Source: Gammaproteobacteria bacterium (GTDB taxonomy: Bacteria; Pseudomonadota; Gammaproteobacteria; Chromatiales; Chromatiaceae). From it: 33,761 nt of DNA. Location: assembly GCA_018812525.1 (NCBI GenBank), contig JAHJDE010000122.1, positions 1 to 33,761 on the forward strand. The letters run 5' to 3'. A model generated the notes under the pieces. The model saw only the letters and a program-made list of their open reading frames with translations. It was not told the origin of the DNA and did no database searches. Of this stretch, positions 19,001 to 25,740 are shown piece after piece (position 1 is the first letter of the stretch; every line of letters begins with the position of its first letter). A program made the translations under genes and the position numbers.

Positions 19001-20341
19001 GTCGGGCCGGCCCCGGTCGATGGTCCAGGAGTCGTTGTAGGCAAAGCCGAAATCGATACCGCCCGAGGCGTTGGCGCGGATGAGGGGGGGGTCTGCACGC
19101 TCACGGAAGCCGACATCGTAGCGACCCTCCGGCTGCCAGACGCCGCTGGCATCAAGCCGGTAGCGCAGAGCCCGTGATTCGTGCGGGGTGGCGAAGGGAT
19201 TCTCGGCGTCCAGGCCCAGGTTACGCATGCCACCCCGCTCCGAGACGATCATGAGGTTTTGCTCGGTACAGTCCGGGAAGGCGATGTCGGCCACCGGGTG
19301 GCTCGGTCCGGCGCGCATGATGTCGGCGGGATCGGTGAAAAACTCGGGCAGGAAGAACTCGCGGCGGACGCTGGCGGTGTCGAAGGCGCCGCCGTCGTCG
19401 ATGCGCACCGACCAGAGCGAGTTGCGCTGCTCGTCGCCGGCCGCCGGCCATTCGGGATGGCCGAAGCCCTGTGAACCCCATACGGCATAGTAGAGCCGCA
19501 CCTCGTTCGAGGCATTGTCACGGCGAACGCCGACCCCCCAGACCCGGCGGCGGAAGTCGGCCAGGTTCCAGCAGGTGGGGGTGGCGGAGAATGGGCCGAA
19601 GGCGCAGTCATCGATGCGGGCGTGGGTGGCCGGGTTGAAGACCACGACCGGGAGGGATTGGGCGGCACCGGTGGTGGCGTCGAGGAAGTTGGCCCGGCCT
19701 TCGACGCCGTGGTCATAACGGCCCTGATCCAGGCCGTTGAGATCAAGGCGGTGGATCATGCCGGTCTCCAGATCGGTGACATAGAGCTGCCTGTGCCACC
19801 TGTCATAGGCGATGTTGCCCAGTGCCGCGCCGGTGTTGGCGCGGCCGTCCAGGGTGATATCGGCGAAACGCTCCGGCTGATAGTGAGTGGCGGCGGGGAG
19901 CTTCCAGACGGTGCCCGGCCCGGCGCCGGGTCCCCACATGCCGGGCATCCAGTCGGCATTGCCTGCCGTGCGGTGCAGGCCGAAGGCGGCGGAGGCCGTG
20001 AGGTAGACATTGGGGGGCGAGGCGCCGTCCAGGGCAACGCCGAAGACCTGCCCCACCTGGGCGGCGGTCACAGGTAATCGTTGCGGCTCGTTGATCCAGT
20101 GCTGGCCCTGGGGGGGCTGGCCCGGATTGCGGATATCGACGACAGAGCCGACGGTACCGTTGATATCGATGACCGTCTGGCCCGCATCAGTGGTGGTGCC
20201 CGCGAAGCGGGTCAGGTATGCCTCGCCGGGCTGCAGGGCGTCCTGCGCCAGCGATGTGCCGGTGGTGGCAAGAAACAATGAGAGGCTGATCAATAAACCG
20301 CTGATCAGTCTGGCCAGGGTCGATTCGAGACGTGGTTTCAT
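16046..20341 (-). CDS. Secreted DUF11-repeat protein with cysteine-rich tandem-repeat tail
   Basis: The 1431-residue protein starts with a Sec signal peptide (MKPRLES..., hydrophobic core LISGLLISLSLFLATT, likely cut after TSLA). The roughly 500-residue N-terminal region has propeller-like stretches (GNIAYDRWHRQLYVTDLETG) and is otherwise unrecognised. Three DUF11-type Ig-like domains start near 571 (LRIEKTPVQEECLPG), 794 (PDLSIDKFLFDC) and 938 (PDLSLQKTGPLSC), each with DLPPG-like motifs. From about 1128 the chain is cysteine-rich (CGPCERR..., CYCPKGTQ). It ends with five near-identical 18-residue repeats CPxGTVGTPPNCRxIERR (about 1291-1381). ATG 20341 is preceded by GGGGGATGGAAAG. An upstream in-frame ATG at 20383 would place the signal sequence internally. 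Probably surface-exposed; function unknown. Confidence 0.82.
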   Translation of the reverse strand: MKPRLESTLARLISGLLISLSLFLATTGTSLAQDALQPGEAYLTRFAGTTTDAGQTVIDINGTVGSVVDIRNPGQPPQGQHWINEPQRLPVTAAQVGQVFGVALDGASPPNVYLTASAAFGLHRTAGNADWMPGMWGPGAGPGTVWKLPAATHYQPERFADITLDGRANTGAALGNIAYDRWHRQLYVTDLETGMIHRLDLNGLDQGRYDHGVEGRANFLDATTGAAQSLPVVVFNPATHARIDDCAFGPFSATPTCWNLADFRRRVWGVGVRRDNASNEVRLYYAVWGSQGFGHPEWPAAGDEQRNSLWSVRIDDGGAFDTASVRREFFLPEFFTDPADIMRAGPSHPVADIAFPDCTEQNLMIVSERGGMRNLGLDAENPFATPHESRALRYRLDASGVWQPEGRYDVGFRERADPPLIRANASGGIDFGFAYNDSWTIDRGRPDQFLWMTGDSLCSPDGLCFDPSANAFTDTSQVHGIQGTPLERMADITPPAPLPADGPSNSYMIDADINVDAAGNPIPEELVRNDATKIGDVEIYEPCGTGTPGIPMPGWWPPGWYVPPPTEACPLDFLRIEKTPVQEECLPGAPCVFHVSITNVSGNPYLGPIHLLDIPPPGAVLVSPPPPPPPGWSCHQFGGPGGHISCVSDPGTTGPLPPGATTGFDLVLILPPGAPPGTYDNCIRIIWPNDPGPIPGVVLPPGASWEVYWVESRLAFMGLLDWVHVDGLYLPGNPLDPTQHAIDQLLGTPPGTGTLAAAQAALFIGSSALHADCDDSNDRDCARVRIPGHGPGPGPDLSIDKFLFDCTLAPGGGHWCRFGIDIRNDSGVDYHGPLHIHDDLPPGTLFGGLADNSLGLGGIGCGPAGGGFDCFHPNVHIPAGTLQWIDVWVWVPPNVTQGENCAELGAPEHLGDPNGNNRDCAPIAFPVPLAQIADPGPDLSLQKTGPLSCAPGGTCSYRVTITNHGPGAYNGPLQVRDLPAGLGGLTLESWSPGWNCAAAGGGYDCTHNGPVNLAPGASITLEISLRLPSGIPEDQRPMENCSWLTSHLPQINQGSLEPWRVLDRLLAGLVTSAEAASVGAITDTNQPQISTEGRRKPSSRLFADPNMKNNRSCVSTTIGKKPPVTPVPPPPIQCPAGWTQYRSAAQIPQGWEWTKLTRDNRVIFCARSRPKPCGPCERRNPRTQVCERYTDCFGGSLRGNQCYCPKGTQALSTSCGIACKPVRDTQCGPCEQRLVTGGPCVRKMECVGGNLRDNKCICPAGAQPQSIACGISCKRKQTCPPGTLGIWPECKTIVKPCPRGTVGTPPNCRAIERRCPSGTVGTPPNCRAIERRCPSGTVGTPPNCRTIERRCPRGTVGTPPNCRTIERRCPSGTVGTPPNCRKIETAPREPIKLHRIQPKYELKEIRPQPPQIKGQILTPVPQTQTPRTTVY
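16200..16469. repeat. Five tandem 54-bp repeats in the DUF11 gene
   Basis: Units start at 16200, 16254, 16308, 16362 and 16416, each beginning CTGCAATT(A/G)GGCGGGGTGC on the plus strand. A degenerate sixth unit follows to about 16520. On the minus strand they encode an 18-residue unit with two cysteines (CP[RS]GTVGTPPNCR[ATK]IE). The copies are almost identical at DNA level, so the number probably varies by recombination or slippage. Confidence 0.92.
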
Positions 20342-20470
20342 CTTTCCATCCCCCAAGATATTGGTCGCACGTATTGCAAACATAGTCCCGTTTTTCCCGG
20401 TCGTCCGGAATTTTTTGAGGCCTGGAAGTGCCTGAGACTGCGTCGATTGGGCGATTCGGGGGAAGAGAAT

Positions 20471-20730
20471 CTTAGGAACTGTCCGGAAATAACTTGTACA
20501 TCTCGCATCTCATCTTCAGGCCATCTTTGGCCGATCTTCAATCGATCTGTTTCGCGGCAGAGCCGCTCCCACGGCGGTGAGAGCGGCTCTGCCGCAAAAA
20601 TAGGCGGTTTTGCTCAATCAGATCGACCAAATCTGACCTAAATCCGAGCGCAATATTGTTCAAGTTATTTTTGCTCGACGCCTAAATCTGAGCGCGATAT
20701 TGTCCAACTTATTTCCGGTACAGCTCCTTA
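20471..20730. mobile_element. Family-I palindromic MITE-like element, both ends present
   Basis: About 260 bp. The left end is CTTAGGAACTGTCCGGAAAT and the right end is the near-inverse (ATTTCCGGTACAGCTCCTTA). A near-perfect long hairpin of two REP-like arms lies at about 20551-20597. The right arm contains a tandem duplication (20637-20680 and 20681-20717, each starting CCTAAATC). No coding capacity, so it would depend on a transposase elsewhere. The final TTA (20728-20730) is the stop codon of the adjacent ypjD-like gene read on the minus strand. Confidence 0.8.
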
Positions 20731-21543
20731 CCGGACCAATATCAGCTCCAGTACCACCTTGCTGCCGAAGTAGGCCAGCATCAGCAGGAGGAAGCCGATC
20801 AGGGTCCAGGTGATGGCGGTGCGGCCGCGCCAGCCGAAACGAAAGCGGCCCCAGAGCAGGACGGCGAAGCTGACCCAGGAGACGAGGGAGAGGATGGTCT
20901 TGTGGACCAGGTGCTGGGCGAAGAGGTTCTCCAGGAACAGGACGCCGCTCAAGAGCGCCAGGCTGAGCAGGAAGAAACCCGCGCCGATCATCTCGAACAG
21001 CAGGCTCTCCATGGTTTGCAGCGGGGGCAGGGCACGGATGAAGCCGCCCGGGTGGCGGTTGTGCAGGTGCCGGTCCTGGATGGCCAGCAGGGTTGCCTGG
21101 ACGGCGGCCAGGGTCAAGAGGCTGTAGGCCAGGAGGGAGATCAGGATGTGCAGGTTCAGGCCCAGGGACTCCGAATCATGGAGCAGCCGCAGATGGGGAA
21201 AGCGAACGGCCAGGATCATGGTGATCCCGGCGCCCGGCAGCAGCAGGATGCCCAGGTTCTCGACCGGCTTGGTCAGGGCGGAGAGCAGCAGCAACAGGAC
21301 CATGGTCCAGGCTACCAGTGCGGCGACGGTGAAGATGCTGAGATTGAGACCGACCGGCGTAATCAGCTCCCCATAGAGGGCCATCGCCTGGAAGAGAAGT
21401 GCGACGAACCCCAGGCCGATGCCCAGCATACGGGGTGGGGTCCGGCGGTCTGGGAGGGCGAACAGGCGCAAGGCGATGGCGAGGCCCCCGCCGAAAAAGA
21501 AGAGAATGGAGAGGATGGCGAGCAGGTTGATTTCCGTGGTCAT
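20728..21543 (-). CDS. ypjD: YpjD/CcsA-like inner membrane protein
   Basis: The 271-residue protein has about eight membrane helices. It matches the YpjD/HemX branch of the cytochrome c assembly (CcsA) family, with conserved histidines in LNLHILISLLAYSLLTLAA and QHLVHKTILSLVSW. Relatives handle haem or cytochrome c assembly, or (YpjD, also called CorE) are linked with CorB/CorC-type ion handling; the exact role is unproven. A gene of this family next to ffh is a common gammaproteobacterial arrangement. ATG 21543 (MTTEINLLAILS) is preferred; an upstream start would add 17 hydrophilic residues. The stop codon TAA coincides with the end of a palindromic element. Confidence 0.85.
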   Translation of the reverse strand: MTTEINLLAILSILFFFGGGLAIALRLFALPDRRTPPRMLGIGLGFVALLFQAMALYGELITPVGLNLSIFTVAALVAWTMVLLLLLSALTKPVENLGILLLPGAGITMILAVRFPHLRLLHDSESLGLNLHILISLLAYSLLTLAAVQATLLAIQDRHLHNRHPGGFIRALPPLQTMESLLFEMIGAGFFLLSLALLSGVLFLENLFAQHLVHKTILSLVSWVSFAVLLWGRFRFGWRGRTAITWTLIGFLLLMLAYFGSKVVLELILVR

Positions 21544-21553
21544 GTCGATCTGG

Positions 21554-21582
21554 CTGTGGAACTGGTGCGGTGCCGTTATAAT
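21554..21582 (+). promoter_or_regulatory. Candidate ffh promoter
   Basis: A perfect -10 TATAAT lies at 21577-21582. A poor -35 (around 21553-21559, CTGTGG) is 17 bp upstream. Transcription would start near 21589, giving a leader of about 110 bases before the ffh ATG. Confidence 0.45.
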
Positions 21583-21701
21583 CGCTGGTCGCAATCCCGG
21601 CTGGGCGACCAGGGAGAAGGGTACAGCATACTACGGATCCCGGGGATTTGAACCCTGCCCCAGCCTTCGGGCCGCCCTGCAACAGCTACACTGGTATCGC
21701 C

Positions 21702-23060
21702 ATGTTCGACAATCTGACGCAACGCCTCAACAAAGTGGTCGCCACCCTGCGCGGCCAGGCCCGGCTCACCGAGGACAATATTAAGGATAGCCTGCGCGAG
21801 GTGCGCATGGCCCTGCTGGAGGCCGATGTGGCCCTGCCGGTGGTCAGGGAGTTTATCGAGCGGGTGCGGGAAAAGGCCCTCGGCGCCGAGGTGCTGCAAA
21901 GCCTGACGCCGGGGCAGATGCTGATCAAGGTGGTCCATGGCGAACTGATTCACCTGATGGGCGATGCCAACGAAAGCCTGAATCTGGCCGTCCAGCCCCC
22001 CGCCGTGGTGCTGATGGCCGGCCTGCAAGGCTCCGGCAAGACCACCAGTGCCGCCAAGCTGGCGCGCCGCCTGATCCAGACCGAGAAGAAGTCGGTCATG
22101 CTGGTGAGCTGTGATGTCTACCGCCCGGCCGCCATCAAGCAGTTGCAGACCCTGGCCGGGGAGATCGAGGCCAACTTCTTCCCAAGCTCGGCGGACCAGA
22201 GCCCCATCGCCATCGCCCGCGCCGCCCTGGCCGAGGCGCGCAGGCGATTCATGGACGTGCTCATCGTCGATACTGCCGGCCGGCTCCATGTGGATGCCGC
22301 CATGATGGCGGAGATCAAGGAACTCCACACCGAGATAAGGCCGGTCGAGACCCTCTTCGTGGTCGATGCCATGACCGGCCAGGATGCCGCGAACACGGCC
22401 AAGGCCTTTGGCGATGCCCTGCCCCTGACCGGTGTTGTACTGACCAAGGCCGACGGCGATGCCCGCGGCGGGGCGGCCCTCTCCGTGCGCCAGATCACCG
22501 GCAGGCCGATCAAGTTCATCGGTGTGGGCGAAAAGACCTCCGCCCTGGAGCCCTTTCACCCCGACCGCATCGCCTCGCGCATCCTCGGCATGGGCGATGT
22601 CCTCTCCCTGATCGAGGAGGTGCAGCAGAAGGTCGATCAGGAACAGGCTGTCAAACTTGCCAAGAAGCTGCAAAAGGGCAAGGGCTTCGATCTGGAGGAT
22701 CTGCGTGACCAGTTGGGGCAGATGATGAACATGGGCGGCATGGCCAGCCTGTTGGATAAGCTCCCCGGCATGGGCAATGTCCCGGACGCAGTGAAGAATC
22801 AGGTCAACGACAAGGAGATGCGCCGCCAGATCGCCATCATCAACTCCATGACCCCGCATGAGCGCCGCTTTCCCGACATCATCAAGGGCTCCCGCAAGAA
22901 GCGTATTGCCATCGGCTGCGGGCTCCAGGTGCAGGAGGTCAACAAACTGCTCAAGCAGTTCCTGCAAATGCAGAAGATGATGAAAAAGATGAAGGGCGGC
23001 GGCCTGCAAAAGATGATGCGCGCCATGGGCGGCAAGATGCCGCCGGGGATGCCCTTTTAG
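21702..23060 (+). CDS. ffh: Signal recognition particle protein Ffh (SRP54)
   Basis: The 452-residue protein has almost the same length as E. coli Ffh. It contains the N domain (MFDNLTQRLNKVVATLRG), the GTPase G domain with P-loop GLQGSGKTT, DTAGR, TKADGDARGG, and a methionine-rich M domain (QMMNMGGMASLLDKLPGMG, IAIGCGLQVQEVNKLLKQF) ending GGKMPPGMPF. It binds 4.5S RNA and signal sequences and delivers ribosomes to FtsY at the membrane. ATG 21702 gives the canonical MFDNL start. The usual downstream rpsP-rimM-trmD-rplS cluster is absent; palindromic elements start immediately at the stop codon. Confidence 0.98.
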   Translation: MFDNLTQRLNKVVATLRGQARLTEDNIKDSLREVRMALLEADVALPVVREFIERVREKALGAEVLQSLTPGQMLIKVVHGELIHLMGDANESLNLAVQPPAVVLMAGLQGSGKTTSAAKLARRLIQTEKKSVMLVSCDVYRPAAIKQLQTLAGEIEANFFPSSADQSPIAIARAALAEARRRFMDVLIVDTAGRLHVDAAMMAEIKELHTEIRPVETLFVVDAMTGQDAANTAKAFGDALPLTGVVLTKADGDARGGAALSVRQITGRPIKFIGVGEKTSALEPFHPDRIASRILGMGDVLSLIEEVQQKVDQEQAVKLAKKLQKGKGFDLEDLRDQLGQMMNMGGMASLLDKLPGMGNVPDAVKNQVNDKEMRRQIAIINSMTPHERRFPDIIKGSRKKRIAIGCGLQVQEVNKLLKQFLQMQKMMKKMKGGGLQKMMRAMGGKMPPGMPF

Positions 23061-23200
23061 GAACCTCTTTCCGTCTCTAAAAATTCCAGGGATGGAATTT
23101 TTAGAGGTCCCCTTGAGGAACTTGCAAAATGGCCATCCTGACCATTTTGCGGTTCATCCCTGAACCGCAAGAGGTTCTTGCAGTTTTGCAAGAACCTCCT
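23061..23200. mobile_element. TTAG-flanked palindromic element(s) at the ffh stop codon
   Basis: The stretch lies between TTAG at 23057-23060 (its TAG is the ffh stop) and TTAG at 23201-23204. It contains a 14-bp perfect stem at 23075-23106 (CTCTAAAAATTCCA, loop GGGA), then a shortened hairpin array 23115-23198 made of modules A (one mismatch), D and E, lacking B and C. The first hairpin could also serve as an ffh terminator, though no T-run follows. Confidence 0.75.
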
Positions 23201-23204
23201 TTAG

Positions 23205-23364
23205 CCCGGATATTTCATAAATTGCCGTGATGATCGCGCCGGATTCTGATTCGCCAAGGAATTTTCTGAGTGAGCGCCGTATCGGGCTATACGGTCGAGC
23301 GAAGAAAATTTCTTGGCGGATCAAAGGACAAGCGAGGGCGCGGTGAATTTATGAAATATCCGGG
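23205..23364. mobile_element. 160-bp nested-palindrome element with 19-bp inverted ends
   Basis: Ends are perfect 19-bp inverted repeats, CCCGGATATTTCATAAATT (23205-23223) and its inverse (23346-23364). Inside are a 16-bp inverted repeat with one mismatch (23252-23267 and 23303-23318) and a central CCGTAT-ATACGG hairpin (23277-23294), so the whole element can fold into one long interrupted hairpin. TTAG lies immediately outside both ends (23201-23204 and 23365-23368). No reading frame. It differs in sequence from the other two families. Confidence 0.85.
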
Positions 23365-23371
23365 TTAGCAG

Positions 23372-23390
23372 TGGCGGGTTTCAAACCCGC
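23372..23390. terminator. Hairpin just after the DHOD-like gene
   Basis: A 9-bp perfect stem GGCGGGTTT with a one-base loop sits 2 bp beyond the stop of the minus-strand DHOD-like gene. Its position suits a terminator, but there is no U-run, and the flanking GTAG on the minus strand also fits a REP-like repeat. Confidence 0.4.
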
Positions 23391-23392
23391 CG

Positions 23393-24409
23393 CTACATGC
23401 CAGGCCCGCCTGCCGCATCCGGCGAATAGCCATCCAGCATCATCATGTAGTTGGCGCGGACGAATTCGCTGGGGTCGGCGACATTGTGCTGGCTCATGCG
23501 GCCTCGAACCTCGGCAATCGACCCGAACCCCTGCCTGTCCATCCACTGCTCCAATCCTTGCGCCAGCGCGCCCAGGTGGCTCGGCCCGTGCTGCAACAGC
23601 GAGGAGCAGAGATGCACCACATCGGCCCCGGCCAGCAGCAGCTTGATCACGTCCTCCGCCGTATGTACCCCGCCGGTGGCGCCCAGGGAGAGCTTGGAGC
23701 GGCCATAAAGGATTGCAATCCAGCGCACGGCGAGCAGCGTCTCGGTCGAGGTGGAAGGGTGCAGCGTGGGAACCAGCCGCAAGGTCTCGATATTGATATC
23801 CGGCTGGAAGAAGCGGTTGAAGATCGAGACGCCCGCTGCCCCGGCCGGTTCCAGCAGGCAGATCATATGGGCCGGGGAGCTGAAGAAGGGGCCGAGCTTC
23901 ATATTGATGGGAATGTTGATCTGGTCTTCCAGGAGTTCCAGCAGGTTGAGATAGCGCTCCTCCACCTCGAAGCCGGACTCCTCGGGATCGGCCGCCACAT
24001 GGTAGACGTTCAGCTCCAGGGCGTCCGCGCCCGCGTCCTGCAACTCCTTGGCGTGTTCGACCCAGCCGCCGGGGGTGACCCCGTTGAGGCTGGCGACCAC
24101 GGGGATCCCCAGGCTCGCCTTGAGGCTGGAGAGCTGTTCCAGGTAGCAGTCCAGCTTACAGGGGAAGTCTATAGGGGCGGCCAGATTGCCCCTGGCCATC
24201 GGATTGCCGGTGTCCTGGTGGTGCAGGAAGCGAGTCGCATCCTCGTCGAAGGACATCACCGCCTCCTCGTAGAGGGAATGCATGATGAGGGCGCCGGCGC
24301 CGGCGTCCTCCAGTCGCCGGGCGGTATCCAGGCACTTGGTCAGCGGCGAGGCCGAAGGCACAAAGGGGTTTCTTAGCTCAAGTCCGAGCCATTTTGTAGT
24401 CAAGTCCAT
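23393..24409 (-). CDS. Dihydroorotate dehydrogenase-like flavoprotein
   Basis: The 338-residue FMN-dependent TIM barrel matches the DHOD-like subgroup: LGLELRNPFVPSASPLT at the N-terminus, PINMKLGPFFSS (FMN lysine), and LGATGGVHTAEDVIKLLLAGADVV (phosphate-binding loops). True pyrimidine DHODs carry Ser or Cys followed by PN after ELN; here the segment reads ELNVYHVAADPEE, so orotate synthesis is doubtful and the substrate is unknown. ATG 24409 (MDLTTKW) has GGGAG eight bases upstream; the longer reading frame to 24502 lacks support. It is divergent from the hydrogenase-like operon across a 227-bp control region. Confidence 0.88.
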   Translation of the reverse strand: MDLTTKWLGLELRNPFVPSASPLTKCLDTARRLEDAGAGALIMHSLYEEAVMSFDEDATRFLHHQDTGNPMARGNLAAPIDFPCKLDCYLEQLSSLKASLGIPVVASLNGVTPGGWVEHAKELQDAGADALELNVYHVAADPEESGFEVEERYLNLLELLEDQINIPINMKLGPFFSSPAHMICLLEPAGAAGVSIFNRFFQPDINIETLRLVPTLHPSTSTETLLAVRWIAILYGRSKLSLGATGGVHTAEDVIKLLLAGADVVHLCSSLLQHGPSHLGALAQGLEQWMDRQGFGSIAEVRGRMSQHNVADPSEFVRANYMMMLDGYSPDAAGGPGM

Positions 24410-24535
24410 AAGGGGTCTCCCTGATCGATGTGGGTCGCGGAGGGCCGCGCGGTTGTTCATGATGCCGGGGCAATTGATTCGCATGGGAGAGGATGTGTCC
24501 ATAGCACGAAAGGCGCAAGCGGACTAGGCGCTTGC

Positions 24536-24549
24536 TTGACGCATGTCAA
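24536..24549 (+). promoter_or_regulatory. FNR/CRP-family operator upstream of hydrogenase-like operon
   Basis: A perfect palindrome TTGAC-GCAT-GTCAA, close to the FNR consensus TTGAT-N4-ATCAA. A -35 hexamer TTGACA follows at 24564-24569, with a weak -10 about 17 bp later, which suits a class I activator position about 60 bp before the start. It lies 88 bp upstream of the beta-subunit ATG and could also act on the divergent DHOD-like gene. Suggests oxygen-linked control. Confidence 0.55.
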
Positions 24550-24636
24550 AAGCAGCGGGTCGATTGACATCTTTGGTTGGCGAATCACCCATCCTGGTCT
24601 TTACTTTGTTACCCCACTTATTCAACCACTTGAGCC

Positions 24637-25740
24637 ATGCCGATCCCACACCGCCGCCCCTTCTTTCTTCCCCGGGAGGAACTGGAGTGTCTCTTCGACG
24701 CCCTGCGGGCGGGCGGCTATGCTTGTGTCGGCCCCCAGGCCAGGGATGGGGCCATCGTTTACGGACGGCTCGATTCCAGCGCCCAACTTCCCCACGGCTG
24801 GCGTGACCGGCAGGCACCGGGGGCGTATCGGCTGCTACAAACCGATAGCCCCCGCTGCTTCGCCTGGGCCTCGGGTCCCCAGGGGCTGAAACCCTTCAGC
24901 TTTGCCCCGGTGGAAGGGCTGTGGCGCTCATGGCGGCGCGCCGATGGGGGGCTTGGGTTCGAGGCTGTCGAAGCCGAGGCGCCCAGGCTGGCCATCATAG
25001 GCGTCAAGGCCTGCGACCTGGCTGCCCTGGCCATGCTGGACCGCCACTTTGCCGAGGATGCCCATTACCAGGCACGGCGGCGCGGGCTCTTGTTGCTGGG
25101 GGTGGATTGCCACCACCCGGCGGCCACCTGTTTCTGCCGCTCCACCGGGGACGGTCCCGCCCTGACCCAGGGCTACCAGATCGGCATGGCGGAACTGGAT
25201 GAAGGTCTTCTGTTATGGAGCAACGCTGAGCGGGGGGCCGAGACCCTGGCGCTTCTGGATCTGCCGGAGGCGACCGAGGGGCAAATGGAGCAGGCCAATC
25301 GGGCGATCGAGAATGCTGCCCAGGGGCAGACGCGGGAGCTGCCGGGACCGGACCTGAGCGGGGTCCTGTTCGAATCCCTCGATCACCCCGCCTGGGAGAA
25401 GGTGGCAGAGCGCTGCCTCTCCTGCGGCAACTGTACGGCGGTCTGTCCCACCTGTTTCTGCCACGACCAGATCAGCGAACCGGCCCTGGATGGGGGCGAG
25501 TCACTGCAAGTCCGGCGCTGGGACTCCTGTTTCAACGAGGGACAAAGCCTGCTGCGCGGCCGGGTGGTGCGCGGGAATATCCGGCTGCGCTACCGTCAAT
25601 GGCTGACCCACAAGCTGGCGGGCTGGCATGCCCGGTTCGGCCGTAGCGGCTGTGTCGGTTGTGGCCGCTGCATCACCTGGTGCCCCACCGGCATCGACTT
25701 TCACCCTGTACTGGATGCCATCCTGGAGGGGCGGCCATGA
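24637..25740 (+). CDS. hydB: Hydrogenase-like beta subunit, 4Fe-4S protein (HydB/AsrA family)
   Basis: The 367-residue protein matches the beta subunit of group 3b NiFe hydrogenases (Pyrococcus sulfhydrogenase HydB) and the related AsrA of anaerobic sulfite reductase. Visible features are [39 protein letters not shown], and two C-terminal 4Fe-4S sites, [14 protein letters not shown] and [14 protein letters not shown]. It should pass electrons between the flavin subunit and the small subunit. It is first in the operon; its TGA overlaps the next ATG (ATGA), implying coupled translation. Cysteine motifs are complete. Start ATG 24637 has no strong Shine-Dalgarno. Confidence 0.9.
   Translation: MPIPHRRPFFLPREELECLFDALRAGGYACVGPQARDGAIVYGRLDSSAQLPHGWRDRQAPGAYRLLQTDSPRCFAWASGPQGLKPFSFAPVEGLWRSWRRADGGLGFEAVEAEAPRLAIIGVKACDLAALAMLDRHFAEDAHYQARRRGLLLLGVDCHHPAATCFCRSTGDGPALTQGYQIGMAELDEGLLLWSNAERGAETLALLDLPEATEGQMEQANRAIENAAQGQTRELPGPDLSGVLFESLDHPAWEKVAERCLSCGNCTAVCPTCFCHDQISEPALDGGESLQVRRWDSCFNEGQSLLRGRVVRGNIRLRYRQWLTHKLAGWHARFGRSGCVGCGRCITWCPTGIDFHPVLDAILEGRP

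Noticed and set aside
21635-21665. T-arm-like GGGTTCAAATCCCC on the minus strand, suggesting a tRNA
   Set aside because: No matching acceptor, D or anticodon arms can be built around it, and it lies in the ffh leader.
21576-23009. Minus-strand 477-codon frame opposite ffh
   Set aside because: Shadow of ffh; no recognisable motif, and ffh is certain.
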